A stretch of DNA of 64,000 nt from Phorcus lineatus (lineage: Eukaryota > Mollusca > Gastropoda > Trochida > Trochidae), in the NCBI GenBank assembly GCA_921293015.1, contig OV121092.1, forward strand, positions 33,735,764-33,799,763, read 5' to 3'. A model generated the notes under the pieces. The model had not been told where the DNA came from. It made no database searches and saw only the letters and a program-made list of their open reading frames with translations. Made by a program: the position numbers and the translations under genes. Positions 1 to 11,956 of this stretch are shown here, piece after piece; within the stretch, counting starts at the first letter, position 1, and the number at the start of each line of letters is the position of its first letter.

Positions 1-78
1 TCACCAAAATGGTGTTTTAACCGTAAGCAAACCATTTATACTTAAGGGTCCTTAATTTTCAATGGAACGTAAAGTAAA

Positions 79-138
79 TATACTTTTACTCCTAGGAGTA
101 TATTTGCTCCTAGGAGTAAATATACTCCTGGGAGTAAA
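79..138. repeat. Triple palindrome CTCCTAGGAG cluster
   Basis: Three spaced copies of the 10-bp palindrome CTCCTAGGAG (the last is CTCCTGGGAG) sit about 20 bp apart, separated by AT-rich spacers. Neighbouring copies can pair with each other as well as fold on themselves. No function is known to me. Confidence 0.6.
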
Positions 139-1895
139 GAGTGCATGTAAAAAGGGCATTAGACTAACACTTATCATGTAAGTGAATCAACGGTATTTTT
201 GTTATTCTGCTCTTATATTAATATTAATAATTATCATTAATAATCATCGTGATCGTTTATCCCTGCTGCTGGCGTCACTCAATTGTGTTTTCAGTTGAAT
301 ATTTCGTGCTCTTTGACTGTCCCGCTTATCAGGTTTTGAAAGTTTCATGGATAAAGCAGAGTAAACTGATATGCTTCAAGAATGAATCCGATAAGTCACA
401 AATATGAAATCAAACTTCTGAAATTATGTCTTGATACTCTAACATACAACCTCCCAAGATGTAACTCAGCTGTTTTATCAATTCGGCTATGGAGAACTTA
501 CAAATAACGAGAGCTATTTAGTTTGAAGAATTTGTTGGAAATATGGGCAATGTATTTTTGGACTAGTTACACAATAAAGAATGAATGAATGTATCAGTTA
601 GTGAATGAATTTTTTTATTCTTAACTTTCCTATTTTGCTCTTCTTGTTTCCTTTTATATTATATACGTCCTTAAAATAACGTATCAAGATAATGTACCAA
701 GATGTCAGGAATAAAAAAAAAAGGAAAAAATATATATTGTTTCGAAAGTGAGGGTTGAGGACGGTTTAAGAACAGATTGAATATAACTCTTTCAAATGAA
801 ATAGTTTACGTTGATAATGAATAGTAAAGGACTTCAAGACAAGTAAACAGTCGCAAAGTAGAATATATCATGTGTTTACATCATCATATGTCATCTTCTT
901 GTTTTAACTGGTGAGGTAATGTGATTTGGGGTTTAACGCTGCCTTCAAGAGTATTTCATTTATATCACGACTGCTTGCAGCAGGGAGAAAGCCCGAGCCA
1001 ATGTTACGGCTAAAAATTGCGGTGAAACCGGCAAGTATCTGCTTGAATGAGCGAACCATGGCTGGTACTGCGGTGAAATTCAGTGTAGCATTGCACCCAA
1101 TCATACTGCATGTAGAACATTTCTCTACATCAGAGAAAAATACCGAGACCCCAGGGAGTTTCGAAGCCCGGTGACATTGCTGTCGTTATGTATGTGTCAT
1201 TTCAGTTGTTTGTGAATGGAATGTTTAGTATTACAGTAATGGGTTACATATAAAAAGTACCGCTGGAAGATGCTGATAAAAAAAGCCGCTAGATACATAC
1301 AGCTGCTGAACGAAGGTTTGTTTCACTGTGGAAGAATTCCTATGAAAAATACTTTTTTGAAAATTTGAATAAGTGACCATCTCTTAGCAAATTACTTTAC
1401 AGTCAAACCTTAAGATCTTTTCGTGATGGAGTATGTTTACATTACATTTACAAGGGGCAAATGTGTGGCTACTAGGAACAATGTTGACATTCCCCTATTG
1501 CCGTTAGGTAGAACTTTGAAAATTTAGATTATTTTATATCTTCATTAAAATATTTTGGTCGAAATAGGCAACATGAGTAGACATTAAGATATCTTTCGTT
1601 TTTTTAAAAATGATATTTATTTGTGTGTTTTTTCATTTCGGACCCCAGTGTTACATAAATCCCAGCCATATATGTCCATGAAGTTCTATTTGTATCATCC
1701 TAAAGAATGCCTTAGGAATATGTTTTCTTCTTCTTTTTATCCAAAAATTGATAACTTTCAGATGAATGGAAGTCCATCTTAAGTGAACACCATTTTACAT
1801 ATTTGCACTAAATTTGAAAGTAATGAAACAACGTTTTCTTAAAGTGTAAGTAGCATCGTTTAGAGCTAAGTGAAGTGGTCTCATGAAGACCTGAA
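139..1895. other. AT-rich intergenic DNA, no gene seen
   Basis: Both strands hold only short overlapping reading frames near 900-1175 with no family resemblance and no convincing splice sites. The region also contains small A/T tracts and a GAATGAATGA stretch near 580-608. Confidence 0.5.
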
Positions 1896-1896
1896 A

Positions 1897-2260
1897 TTAT
1901 TAAAGGTGTCACGCAAAAATGGCCGCCAGGTTTTTTACATTCTTCTTGATTATTACCTCAACGACAACAAATGGTCGGTTTGAGCATAGAGATGTTTTGA
2001 CAATTATATTTGTTATAAACCAAAGTTTATATGGGAAAATTGTATTTATGATAACACTAATAAACAATGTCATGTAATGCCGTATCAAGGCTTTTTACGC
2101 TCGAAGCGTCGATGACATTGCCTCACTTTACACTTTTGTTTCTCGTAACGAGTAAGTTGTCAAATCTAAAACAACCAAACTGTTACCCTGAATGTGTTGA
2201 GTTATAATCATCGATTAGCAAGTCCTCTAAAAAAGGAAATTAAATTAGTTCGATTTTCAA
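1897..2260. repeat. Dispersed repeat, TTAAAGGTG family (copy 1)
   Basis: The start (ATTAAAGGTGTCACGC, then AAAATGGCCGCCAG) matches the start of the repeat at 27069. The 2070-2220 part matches 49790-49940 and 56945-57100: a 'GGCTTTT' block, then 'TTCACTTCTC', 'GAGTGTGCGCTC'-like and 'GTCAAATCTAAA' blocks. It is decayed, and its ends are uncertain. It is probably a non-autonomous DNA element. Confidence 0.45.
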
Positions 2261-3282
2261 CTGGTAATCAAACTGAATATCAAAAAATTATAAACAGTGT
2301 TAAGATACACTTTTGAATGGATTCCTGATTGATATAAGTTTAGAATATTTTCTTTCAAAATAGAAAGTGATATAATCAAAAGTAATCACATTTAAATTTT
2401 TGCTAAACGCTTTTTACTGCTTTTGCTTTGTATTTTGCACCCTAACTTTCTACTCTTCTATCGGGTATTGGCCAACTTTCAAAAGGCCCCATATTTGAAT
2501 AAATCTGCCCCTTTAGCCTCCAAAATGCTTACTTATCAGAAATTATCAGTAAATTTACAAGGCTATAATTAATGTCTATCCTCTCTGAAAAATATACACA
2601 GCAGGGTGTCCTATTTGAATGTGAAAAGCTTTATAATCTTGATGTATGCCCTGCCTTCAGGCAATATAGATCTACATACACAGGAATTAATCGATTCCTA
2701 TGCAAAGGAATGCAACGGCTTTTCACTTGGGACATCTGTTACGCTAGCTGAGCAATCTCCACATCAAACACGAATCGTTATATGTTTCTCAGAAAACACG
2801 AATCGTTAATTAATTCTCAGAAAACCCCTTCTCCGACGCATTAATATTTTTTGTTTTCAGATAAACACAAGTATTGTCATCCAAAACAGTTAAGGGCCTC
2901 AAAATATTAGATATTCATACATTGCAAAAATCCTAAATATTTAAACATTGTATAACTATAGAATATCTCAATGTCTAAAATAGGTTGGTCCTTAACTTGT
3001 TTTGTTTGGTATATACAAACGAATTAAAATTCTAAGGTTTCGAGTTTTTTAAAAATATTTCAATATAAGTAACAAATAGGTATATGTTAAACCCTAAGTG
3101 TAGGTTACCTTTAAATTACGTTTAAACATGTTATTTTAAATACCATCCTCTCCATGGGAAAGAATGTCAACACAGTTTCAATGGCAAATATTGGCAATAT
3201 TTTTAAGATTTGATACTCAAAGTTTAGTTTTATCCAAATATTTCAATTTTGAATATCACCTGGTACGTATTCTTTAGACCTT
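2261..3282. other. AT-rich intergenic DNA, no gene seen
   Basis: A 67-codon frame at 2606-2809 has no recognisable motif and ends in a local near-duplication ('AACACGAATCGTTA' twice). Nothing else stands out. Confidence 0.5.
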
Positions 3283-3558
3283 AGGTGTTTGGGATAAATA
3301 TGAATTATGCGTTTGGGATAAATATGAATTATGCGTTTGTTATAAATATGAATTATGCATTTGGGTTAAATATGAATTATGCATTTGGGTTAAATATAAA
3401 TTATGCGTTTGGGATAAATATGAATTATGCGTTTAGGTTAAATATGATTTATGCGTTTGGGATAAATGTGAATTATGCGTTTGGGATAAATATGAATTAT
3501 GCGTTTGGGATAAATATGAGTTATGCATTTGGGTTAAATATGAATTATGCGTTTGGTT
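3283..3558. repeat. 24-bp minisatellite, about 11.5 copies
   Basis: Head-to-tail copies of a 24-bp unit, GGGATAAATATGAATTATGC followed by GTTT, with a few substitutions (GGGTTAAAT variants, GCATTT for GCGTTT). Because 24 is a multiple of three, the array reads as one open frame of an eight-residue repeat (GINMNYAF). This follows from the unit length and is not evidence of a protein. Confidence 0.9.
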
Positions 3559-4754
3559 AAATATTAATGAATACTTTTTATTTGACATTTTTCATTCATG
3601 TTCATTTTTGACCTTGCTCCTTTCAATAGTATGCTGTCCAATGAACTACTGTAATCTCTTTATCCTTTCTTGTTTATTATGAACTTGTAAAAATGATGAA
3701 ACTGAATGAATTAGCTGTGCGTTAAGAGCATTTACTTTTCCGTCGGCAAAAACAATTATTATTGGTCGAAAAGCATAAATTTTCGCGCTCAAATTGGTTT
3801 TTCTATGGCATGTGACGAAATATGTACCCTCATGAACTTTCTATTAACGCATATTCTTAATACTCACAACTCATCTGCAGTCGATTAGAAAAAAACTAAT
3901 ACATCCGTCACTAGTGATACAAAATCGTTGAGTCGTTGATGCATAAAATGGGAAGTATTGATTTTTTAAAACGGCTGAATAAAGAATGTTTGCAGCTTTT
4001 TTTACTAACCTTTACCCTTTACCCAATCTCTGGACTGAGAATAGGTGCAATATTTTTCATAACGGTTTATCTGTTCAGCGACCTATCATAGTTTAACAGT
4101 ATTGTTCTATTAACCATAGCAACACCGTTTTTGGTTTTCAAAATTTGAATATTGCCTTTATCGTTTCTCATGCAGATTTAATGCCAAATTGCACGTAAAT
4201 CTTCCGATATTTTAGGATTTACTTTAATACCTGAATACGTTGATTTTCCGAAACATCTTCTATATGTGTGCATCAGCGCTTTTAAGCTCCAATTGAACAG
4301 ATCAAAGACTTTTATTCAATGTTAGTAATTTCTCTGTAACTTCCATACCAGCGTAATTTTACACAATAAACATTGATTACCTGTGAAAAAATGTTTACTT
4401 GACAAAACTTGAATCGAAAGAATTTTAAGCTGCCCATGCCGATCGTACGTACGTTATGTGGATACCTACCCTATAAAAATCTAAATGCTATTAGTTGAGA
4501 AGGAATGAATGCGTTCTTTCAATACAGATGAAAACACGTGTTACCAATGCTATTGAAGTGCCTATGAAATATTGCTGTCTTAACGCTTTTGTAATTCCTA
4601 TTCCCGTCATAAGCGCACAAGGGCTGCCACCAGAAATTGACCATGCGCCATGTGTCGCCCTATCGTCATTACTGCACCCATCATTTCTCTTCAGTGGCGT
4701 GCCAATAGGTTCCAGTGGTCTTTTATTTCAATGCCTTTGTTTGACACTTTATGA
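3559..4754. other. Intergenic DNA, no gene seen
   Basis: An 89-codon frame at 4495-4764 has no recognisable domain and runs into the satellite array. No RNA gene or element ends were recognised. Confidence 0.45.
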
Positions 4755-5812
4755 CACTATGTAAACGAGATCTTAAAACGTAAATTGTCGTTACAATAGC
4801 TTTAGAGGAAACTATTTATTTTTGATATTTTTTTTCACAAGAAATGTACATGTGTAATTCATTTTATATTGACATATTTACATAAAAATATGTAAGTTAT
4901 GTAAACCTGATTTTTTTCCAGTTATTGACACAATATAAAATGTAAATAGTCGTTACAAAGCTTTAGAGGAAATTATTTATTTCAAAAAATATTTTGTCAC
5001 AAGTAATGTACATGTGTAATTTATTTTATATTGACATATTTACATATAAATTGGTAAGTTATGTAAACCTGATTTCCCAGTTATTAACACTATGAAAACA
5101 GGATCTTAAAATGTAAAAGGTCGTTACAAAGCTTTAGAGGAAATTATTTATTTCAAAAAATATTTTGTCACAAGTAATGTACATGTGTAATTTATTTTAT
5201 ATTGACATATTTACATAAGAATGGGTAAGTTATGTAAACCTGGTTTCCTAGTTATTGACACTATGAAAACGGGATCTTAAAATGTAAATAGTCGTTACAA
5301 AGCTTTAGAGGAAATTATTTATTTCAAAAAATATTTTGTCACAAGTAATGTACATGTGTAATTTATTTTATATTGACATGTTTACATAAGAATGGGTAAG
5401 TTATGTAAACCTGATTTCCCAGTTATTAACACTATGAAAACAGGATCTTAAAATGTAAATAGTCGTTACAACGCTTTAGAGGAAATTATTTATTTAAAAA
5501 AATATTTTGTCACAAGTAATGTACATGTGTAATTTATTTTATATTAACATATTTACATATAAATTGGTAAGTTATGTAAACCTGATTTCCCAGTTATTGA
5601 CACTATGAAAACGGGATCTTAAAATGTAAAAGGTCGTTACAAAGCTTTAGAGGAAATTATTTATTTCAAAAAATATTTTTTCACAAGAAATGTGCACATG
5701 TAATTTATTTTATTTTGACATATTTACATAAAAATGGGTAAGTTATGTTAACCTGATTTCCCAGTTATTGACACTATGTAAAGAAGATCTTAAAATGTAA
5801 ATAGTCTTTGTA
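4755..5812. repeat. 171-bp satellite-like tandem array, six copies
   Basis: The anchor CGTTACAA recurs at 4789, 4951, 5122, 5293, 5464 and 5635, so the period is exactly 171 bp for five intervals and about 162 bp for the first. Each unit contains CTTTAGAGGAAATTATTTAT, AAAATATTTT, AATGTACATGTGTAATTT, TTATGTAAACCTGATTT and GGGATCTTAAAATGTAAA. The middle copies are almost identical and the end copies are diverged. This is typical of unequal-exchange homogenisation of a satellite. Confidence 0.92.
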
Positions 5813-6395
5813 TTTCTTTAGGAGTAAATAACAGTTATTTATAATGTAACACTTTCAGTCGTGTCAATGCTTTAAAAGGCAATAACAATCAATTCATAAA
5901 AATTGAAATTTCACCTGTTATGCAAATTTATAATTTAAGGTAGGGGAGATATTGGTATTAACCGTTCATAATCTTTTCAATAAGAGATGATCATAGGTTA
6001 GTTTAATGAAGTGTAATGAAAGATTGTCAAGTTCAGATGATATTAAAATTAAGTGTTTATTATAATTTGTCATGGTAGATATGATAAATGTAACAGTGAT
6101 GTGCAAATAATAATGATATCTACTTTAATGTCTTCAATTGAAAATTTGAATAATATTTTGATAAAGATATAATATACAATTGTCATCCTCACCCTGTTTA
6201 TAAAACAATGTTCAAACTGAAAAATATGAAGATCTTCATATGCAAATGTATAAGTGGATACTTTACCTAGATGAATGACTTGTTTGAAACTGTGGGAAAT
6301 AAAAATAGGGGGGGGGGGGGATATTGGTATTAAAATGTTTTAGTTATGTAAGCCTCAAATTTTCAGGAAACATAAAACGTAACTCAGTTTACAGA
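5813..6395. other. AT-rich DNA with a 13-bp G tract
   Basis: No gene is seen. A pure run of 13 G lies at 6308-6320, directly before GATATTGGTATTA. The phrase GATATTGGTATTAA also occurs at 5949-5962 after GGTAGGGGA, so the two sites are probably a short diverged duplication. Confidence 0.5.
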
Positions 6396-6800
6396 ACACA
6401 TAAAATGTAGAAATCCTCGCAACGCTTTAAGTGGCAATTACATTTGTTTATTAAAGTGAAATTTATTTTAATTTCAAGTAAGAGGCATTTTATATTCATA
6501 TGGTTTTAGTTATGTAAACCCGATATTTCAGCTTTTGACACAACGTAAACGAGATCTTAATATGCAAATATTCGTTGCTATGCTTAGGTACAATTCCAGT
6601 TATGTATAAGTAATGTAAGTATGAATTCAAGATAAGGCAATATTTAGTGTAACCATGATTAGTTGTTGTAAACCTCAGTTTCAGTTTTTGACTCAACGCA
6701 AACGGGATATTAAGATGAAAATCTTTCTCAGCATTGTTTAATTAAATTTAAGAGTCGATTTACCTGTAGTATGTTTTAATTATGTTAACCTGATCTTTTA
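6396..6800. repeat. Decayed outlying copies of the 171-bp satellite
   Basis: Pieces of the 171-bp unit recur in the same order: CGCAACGCTTTAAGTGGCAA, TTATGTAAACCCGATATTT, TTGACACAACGTAAACGAGA then TCTTAATATG, and again TGTAAACCTCAGTTTC, GACTCAACGCAAACGGGATA and TTATGTTAACCTGATC. Two to three heavily diverged units are present, separated from the clean array by about 600 bp. Confidence 0.7.
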
Positions 6801-7270
6801 AAAAAGGACCACCATAGAAAACGTTTGAAAGAGCTTTTTCAATTATCTTACTCCGAAATTTTCAAAATTTTCAACCCCTTCATATTAGCGAGATAGAGTT
6901 TTCATATATAACCTAAAACAAATATATCGCTTATAGATAGATTTTCCCACGATAAATATAAAACTACTAATTACATTTATGTGTCTTTCGTTACTCCAAA
7001 AAGAGAGATATTCAGTGTGTAATTCAGATTTATTTGTTGACGAGACACAGGTGACTGTATCACTTTTAATAATTTAGAAAACTAATGTTTCTTTAAATTA
7101 AAAAATCTTGATCTTAATGAGCTATCTGGTTAAATCAGCTCTTGTATTGTATAATTCCTTTTTAAGTTACTGATAAACTGACAAGACAAAAGGAGAAACC
7201 ATCTAACTAATATCTAGGGTTGTTTTGTTTTTAAAAAAACAACAAAAAACGTCTACGATTACTTTGATTT
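6801..7270. other. Intergenic DNA, no gene seen
   Basis: AT-rich sequence without recognisable genes, element ends or tandem structure. Confidence 0.45.
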
Positions 7271-7271
7271 T

Positions 7272-7450
7272 ATTAGGAAAACCATTCTCTCCCCAGAGAG
7301 GTAACTCCGGCATACATTCTCATACAACCTCTGTTCTCACACGACCTCTTTTCGAACTTCCGGCAGGTCCTGCAGCGGCAAAACAACTTGGGGGATTGGA
7401 TGATACCTTTTGAAACAGTGTCGCTGATTGCACAACTAAACGTGATTGAA
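7272..7450 (+). repeat. ACAACCTCTGTC repeat family, copy A (partial)
   Basis: Matches three other copies in the window (30838-31250 reversed, 38160-38562, 52055-52365). Shared blocks in order are CATTCTCTCCCCAGAGAGGT, AACTCCGGCATACATTCTCA, TACAACCTCTGTTCTC, CTTCCGGCAGG, CGGCAAAACAA, then TTTTGAAACAGTGTCGCTGA and TTGCACAACTAAACGTGATT. The middle and the far inverted end are missing, so this copy is internally deleted or truncated. Confidence 0.75.
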
Positions 7451-8165
7451 ACTTGTTTACGACATTATGTTAATGGCATATTAAATACAAAACCCAAACA
7501 TAATTGATATGTATGTATTGTGTATATTATGCTGTGATTTCATTTTACATTATGAAAGGTTTGTAAAGGACACTTTTATCAATTAACTTTTAGATAGACC
7601 GTTTGAAACATCAAAGAAATGTAACATAAATCCAATCAAATATATCAATTTTTAAATGTTATGTAATTTTGGAATAAAATTGTTTAAAGTGCAAGTGTAA
7701 ATATATTTTTTGCAGAGAGTCATAGGTGAAGTTAAAATGGATAATTATCCAAACCAAATGAGAATTTTGGTTATTTTCAATGTGTGTATATTTTTGGTTA
7801 TCCAACTTTCAAGATCTCTTCAGAACGTCTGGGTTACCCCGCATTCCAAACATACATGACATAAGGTTTCATTATCAGCTAGCCTTACAAAAACTACATA
7901 CTCTATTGTCAACAAATTTCATTTTAAAAATTTCTCTTTATTGATAAATAATTCTATGCAAAAAATTGAATTGAAAAATGAGGAGTTCAACATGTTTCAA
8001 ATTCATTCTGCAAGTATCAAAAATTATTTGCCAGTTCAAATAAGTATCATGAAATACATTTTCCTTCTTTTTGCAAATATAAGGCTTAACATTGTCAAAT
8101 AAGAGCTTATTATAAAATATCGTTGATCATTTTCTTAAATAAAAAAATTCCTTACGCAATAGATT
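7451..8165. other. AT-rich DNA, no gene seen
   Basis: No open frame of note. The part next to the LINE relic (about 7900-8165) may be its decayed downstream portion, but no motif confirms this. Confidence 0.4.
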
Positions 8166-8169
8166 TAAA

Positions 8170-8565
8170 TCCACATCATTGGCCTTAATATATCTTTGTT
8201 GTTTCGGGCAAAATATATAAAACATAATCAAGGTCCATATATGTACCTCTTATATAAAACTTTAAATTTAATTCTTCAAAAGACATAAATCCATTATCAT
8301 TACAAATATCAATAATTGTCACAACTCCACTAGTAGCACAATGTCTTATAAAATGAAATTGGTTTTTACCATTACTATTCAACCACAAGGACTGTGATAA
8401 TATTTCATAAATTTCTACTTCTTCTATAGTATTTCTTACTAAATATAGTTTCTATGCTGCCGATACATCTTTTCAGAAAGGGTTATCAGTTGTAACTATG
8501 TTTTGAAAATTTGCTCCATATTGTAAATAATCATTTAAAAGAGTATTTAAGGATACTTTTAAACG
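8170..8565 (-). pseudogene. L1/Tx1-like LINE ORF2 C-terminal relic
   Basis: Read on the minus strand, the translation gives NPF*KDVSAA*K, then SQSLWLNSN, FIRHCATSGVVTI, DICNDNGFMSFEEL and NLKFYI. This is the ordered signature of the region after the reverse transcriptase in L1/Tx1-type LINEs: NPFWxDVxxAW, QPLWxNxxI, FxxWxxxGI, D..G...SFEEL, Y. The two stops fall at the expected tryptophan positions (TGA and TAG for TGG), so the copy is dead. The family follows from motif order, which I recall rather than searched. Confidence 0.7.
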
Positions 8566-8918
8566 TATTGATAATGATTAAAGATAATAACAGCACGTAT
8601 GTATAAACATTTCATGTTTGTAAACTATCGTCCAAAAGAAACTATACCACCACTTTAAAAAGTAATCAGAAAAAAACAAAAACAAACATCAAAATTAGTG
8701 TAAAGCTTCATTGGATCATTCAATTTAGAATTCGATATTAACACTTCACTTAAATCATAAACATAATGAGTCAAATCGACAAGATCACATCAGTTGGATT
8801 TCACACCGGAGCCATACAAACAGAATGTTATCTACAATGAACTTTTACAAATGCAGACTTGTTATTTAGTAGCGAGTATGTCCTTCTTAAGCATCGATAC
8901 GTCGGCACATAGATGGCG

Positions 8919-9119
8919 TCATGTGAAAATGATTCCATGCACAAATAAGACCCTTCTACAGTTGTACAGGAACGTTTCCTCCGCTAAACTGCCTAATGAG
9001 TTGACCCACATATGGTCGATTGGGTGCATTTCAGGTGAACAGGCAGTCCACGTAGAAACGTCCACATTCATGTTGCACAATCTTGCGTCAGAAAAGAGGA
9101 AAAGTTTCGGCCTGCCCAC
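8919..9119 (-). pseudogene. Tc1/mariner-like transposase fragment
   Basis: The minus frame contains WTACSPEMHPIDHMW, which corresponds to the W(P)xxSPDxNPIEHxW block around the third catalytic acidic residue of Tc1-type DDE transposases. It is preceded by LFLFSDARLCN, which resembles the DNARxH block carrying the second acidic residue. The stretch between them is shortened and no longer intact. The block continues as VNSLGSLAEE (family: DxLGRRxxE). A 162-codon plus-strand frame over 8794-9282 is the antisense shadow of this relic. The parent element is dead. Confidence 0.65.
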
Positions 9120-9120
9120 T

Positions 9121-9725
9121 GGTGCATACCAGAAGTTTGTTCACATACCTGCATATCCTAGTGCAAATGTCATGTACTTTGGCATGTCTTTGAGGCCACG
9201 TAGCATTGCGAAAAAGAATCGCATAACGTTGGATTTTAAAGATCCAATGCATCTTACCGCAATTGTATGTCATCATATCTAGTTAAACGTAATTGTTTTT
9301 GGCAGGTCACTGAAGTGACTAGGGGTCAAAATTTCGAAAACAGTCATTTTTATTTTTCTCCATAAAATCCTTAATAAGAGTTCAACAGATTTAAACACAA
9401 GTCATGTTTGTTCGTTTGCATTAAGTCAATATCATTTGCTGAGTTTTTCTCAGAGGGTCTAAATGGAATATTTTAGTCGAAATTTAAGAAAATCGGAATT
9501 TCGAAAATGTGACCCCTTCTGTCTATTTGATCATGCCAAAATTCGAATTTTAGCACGAGAGACTAGACAATCTCCCAATACGTTAAAGAATGACTATTTT
9601 ACACATTGACAATGAAAATGCTTTGTCGGTTCTGCTGAAGTTATTTTATTGACGTTCAAACCAAACCAAAATTACATGATATTTGCACTAAGATACAATA
9701 GTAAGTGAACAAACTTTTGATATGC
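9121..9725 (+). repeat. 600-bp dispersed repeat, copy 1
   Basis: Matches 20512-21112 over its full length at roughly 80-85 percent by eye. Shared blocks include TTGTTCACATACCTGCATAT, AATTTCGAAAATGTGACCCC, TTCTGTCTATTT, ATCATGCCAAAATTC, TTATTTTATTGACGTT and CAAACTTTTGATATGCAGCT. It begins inside the Tc1-like relic, so it may be the rest of that transposon (tail and terminal region), but no inverted ends were found. Confidence 0.75.
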
Positions 9726-11635
9726 AGCTGTACTGTTCTTCGGTACACGGAATACGAACGTTTCGGCTATATTATAAATGTAGATTATAAGTATATGCCT
9801 CCATATCCAAAATAAATAATAAGACGTTGCATAAACCGCCCAAGCCCCATATTTTGATTAAAATAGGTTCCAGCAAATCCTATAACGTAACCTTTTGCAA
9901 AACTAGATACGTTCGCTACGATATGATGCTTAAGTGGGCCAATATATCAAAATAACTGTAAATGATATGTTTTTGGAAACAGATATTTTATATATATATA
10001 TATTTTATTTTTTTTATCTCAGATTTGTAATGTTCGATGTATACTATTTGAATTGGCTAGAATATGTAACAATACAACGTTTGCACAATATAAAAACCAC
10101 ACGAGAACATAATATCGAAAATAAATTCTCGTTGATACCCTATTCTATTGAGAACATTGATATATCATAAGATGAACAGTTCATTAACTAAAACAACAAG
10201 CACAAAATCCGCAAAATTTAAACTCAAGAAATTTTTATTTTTGCAATAATGTATCAATTTTATTTTTTGCGTTCAAAATAATCAATTTTGTTGTGCTATT
10301 GTGCTCTTAGAAAATGGTTTAACGTTTCTTTGGGTAGTGTGAACGAAGGAAAGCTAATGACAAAGGATTTTCGAAGCTCTCTTAGTGCTTAGATAGTCGT
10401 AAACCAATTTTAATGTATGGTACTTACGACTCTCTTAGCACTAAGAGAATTTAGAAAATCTAGGTCCAGGAGTCGAAAATTAGCAGAAGGAGAAGTCAGG
10501 AAAGAAACAAGTCCTTGTCTTGTTTGGAATGCTTTGACCAGTATTCGCTTGTTTGGACATTGTCCTCTGGCGTTATCTGTTTGTTACTTAGGATCATCTT
10601 TTGTAAATTTGGATTGAATTGAAGTTGTTTGCATTATGAACCTGTCTAACATTGTTCGCTGTTTCTCCCGCTTTAGCGCTAGGAACATCATACTTGAAAT
10701 GATCTGCTTGCATTGCTAGGTCCATCTTCGACAAAACCCTGGAAATATTTGTGTTCATAGAAAATTAGAGCGTCAAACACACTTGGTTCTGCACAGTGAG
10801 ATGGCATTAAACATTGCAGAAATATGTACTTGTCCACTTCGAAACATTTCATTTCCGTCTTTTTATTACTATTTCGTCCTCCGCGTTGTGTGGCAGACCG
10901 AGAGAAATCAGTGAGGATGATACTCACAAGCTTGAACGAGAAATGACCACTCGAGTAATATTGTAACGTTATTAATTTTCATGCGAACCACACAATAATG
11001 ATCATTTGATAGTCTATTAACATTTTTATTATACGAAATCCAATTAAACATATTTTCTGTTAGAATTTTGGTTACAAAAGATGACCCGTGACGTTGTCTA
11101 TGGAATTCATATCTATATTCATATAATTATTGACAAGAATGCACAAAATCGGTTGTGTTTTACAAAATTCTAAATTATCATTAACAATATGAATTACCCT
11201 ATTGCATGAATGTATGTTGACATGTCAGCTGAAAAGATATTTGGGACCAAACTTGTCATCATGTCTACAGTACATCGGTTAACGAAACACCTGTGCCGCA
11301 AAAATAACGGGAAGGATTACGAAATTGGCGTTTTTGTTTCAACTATGTCTTTTTGGACAGACATGAACACAGTGTTTGTAGGATCTTAAATATCTGCGCA
11401 GCGACGAAGTGAAAAAATTAAAGGATGTCAAATGTGTTTGTTGAAGAATTATTTTTCTTACAGTAGAATTGGCTGTTCTGAAGAACGAATAAACAACCAT
11501 ATGATTTGTGTCCGAAATCAAGATTTATAATTCTTAAATACGATCTACGTATGTTCATCATGTGTTATTAGATGATATTGAGATGTGATTAGATCAATCA
11601 ATTTACCAAGGAAGATGAACAACACGTAGGGTATT
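9726..11635. other. Intergenic DNA, no gene seen
   Basis: Several 60-80 codon frames (9934-10170, 10417-10617, 10688-10927 minus, 11339-11521 minus) have no domain resemblance, no paired splice sites and AT-driven composition. The only clear structure is the fold-back at 10379-10447. Confidence 0.45.
10379..10447. repeat. Imperfect inverted repeat (24-bp arms)
   Basis: The left arm, CTCTTAGTGCTTAGATAGTC then GTAA, pairs with the right arm, TTACGACTCTCTTAGCACTA then AGAG, with about three mismatches around a 21-base loop. It may be a foldback remnant of a small TIR element. Confidence 0.55.
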
Positions 11636-11639
11636 TTAT

Positions 11640-11935
11640 CTGCATCGTCGGGAAAATTTAGACTTGGGTGTTGCATAAGTCACTGCCAATTTGTTCTTGT
11701 TATATTTAATAATCGCCTGTTGAAAATACCGCCGATTAATAAATATACTAACGTATAACATCGCGTGTTGACTGACGTCATACTTAAACGTTACGTTACA
11801 TTTTCTTTTACACATTTTAGCGATGAATGAATAAATACTAAATACTCAGTCCCATTTAACAAGAATCGTCGGAGACAATAAGACTAAAGTGTTGAATAAA
11901 TCAATGCCAATTTTTTCTTGCTGATTACGTATATA
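11640..11935 (+). repeat. Diverged direct-repeat pair (GCCAATTTxTTCTTG module)
   Basis: Two modules, at about 11645-11705 and 11865-11930, share CGTCGG, GACT, GTGTTG, ATAA.TCA.TGCCAATTT and TTCTTG in order. The same phrase recurs at 29385-29460 and 51590-51655 as part of longer copies of one dispersed repeat, so these are two partial copies of that family. Confidence 0.5.
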
Positions 11936-11956
11936 CCATGAATATTATCTCTGAAA

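Noticed and set aside
4755-5812. Relation to primate alpha satellite because of the 171-bp period
   Set aside because: The unit sequence is unrelated. The shared length is coincidence or a nucleosome-length effect.
8794-9282. 162-codon plus-strand open frame, the longest intergenic one on that strand
   Set aside because: Its antisense strand carries the SPExHPIDHMW block of a Tc1-type transposase and half of it lies in a dispersed repeat. The plus-strand protein has no motif. Treated as a shadow.
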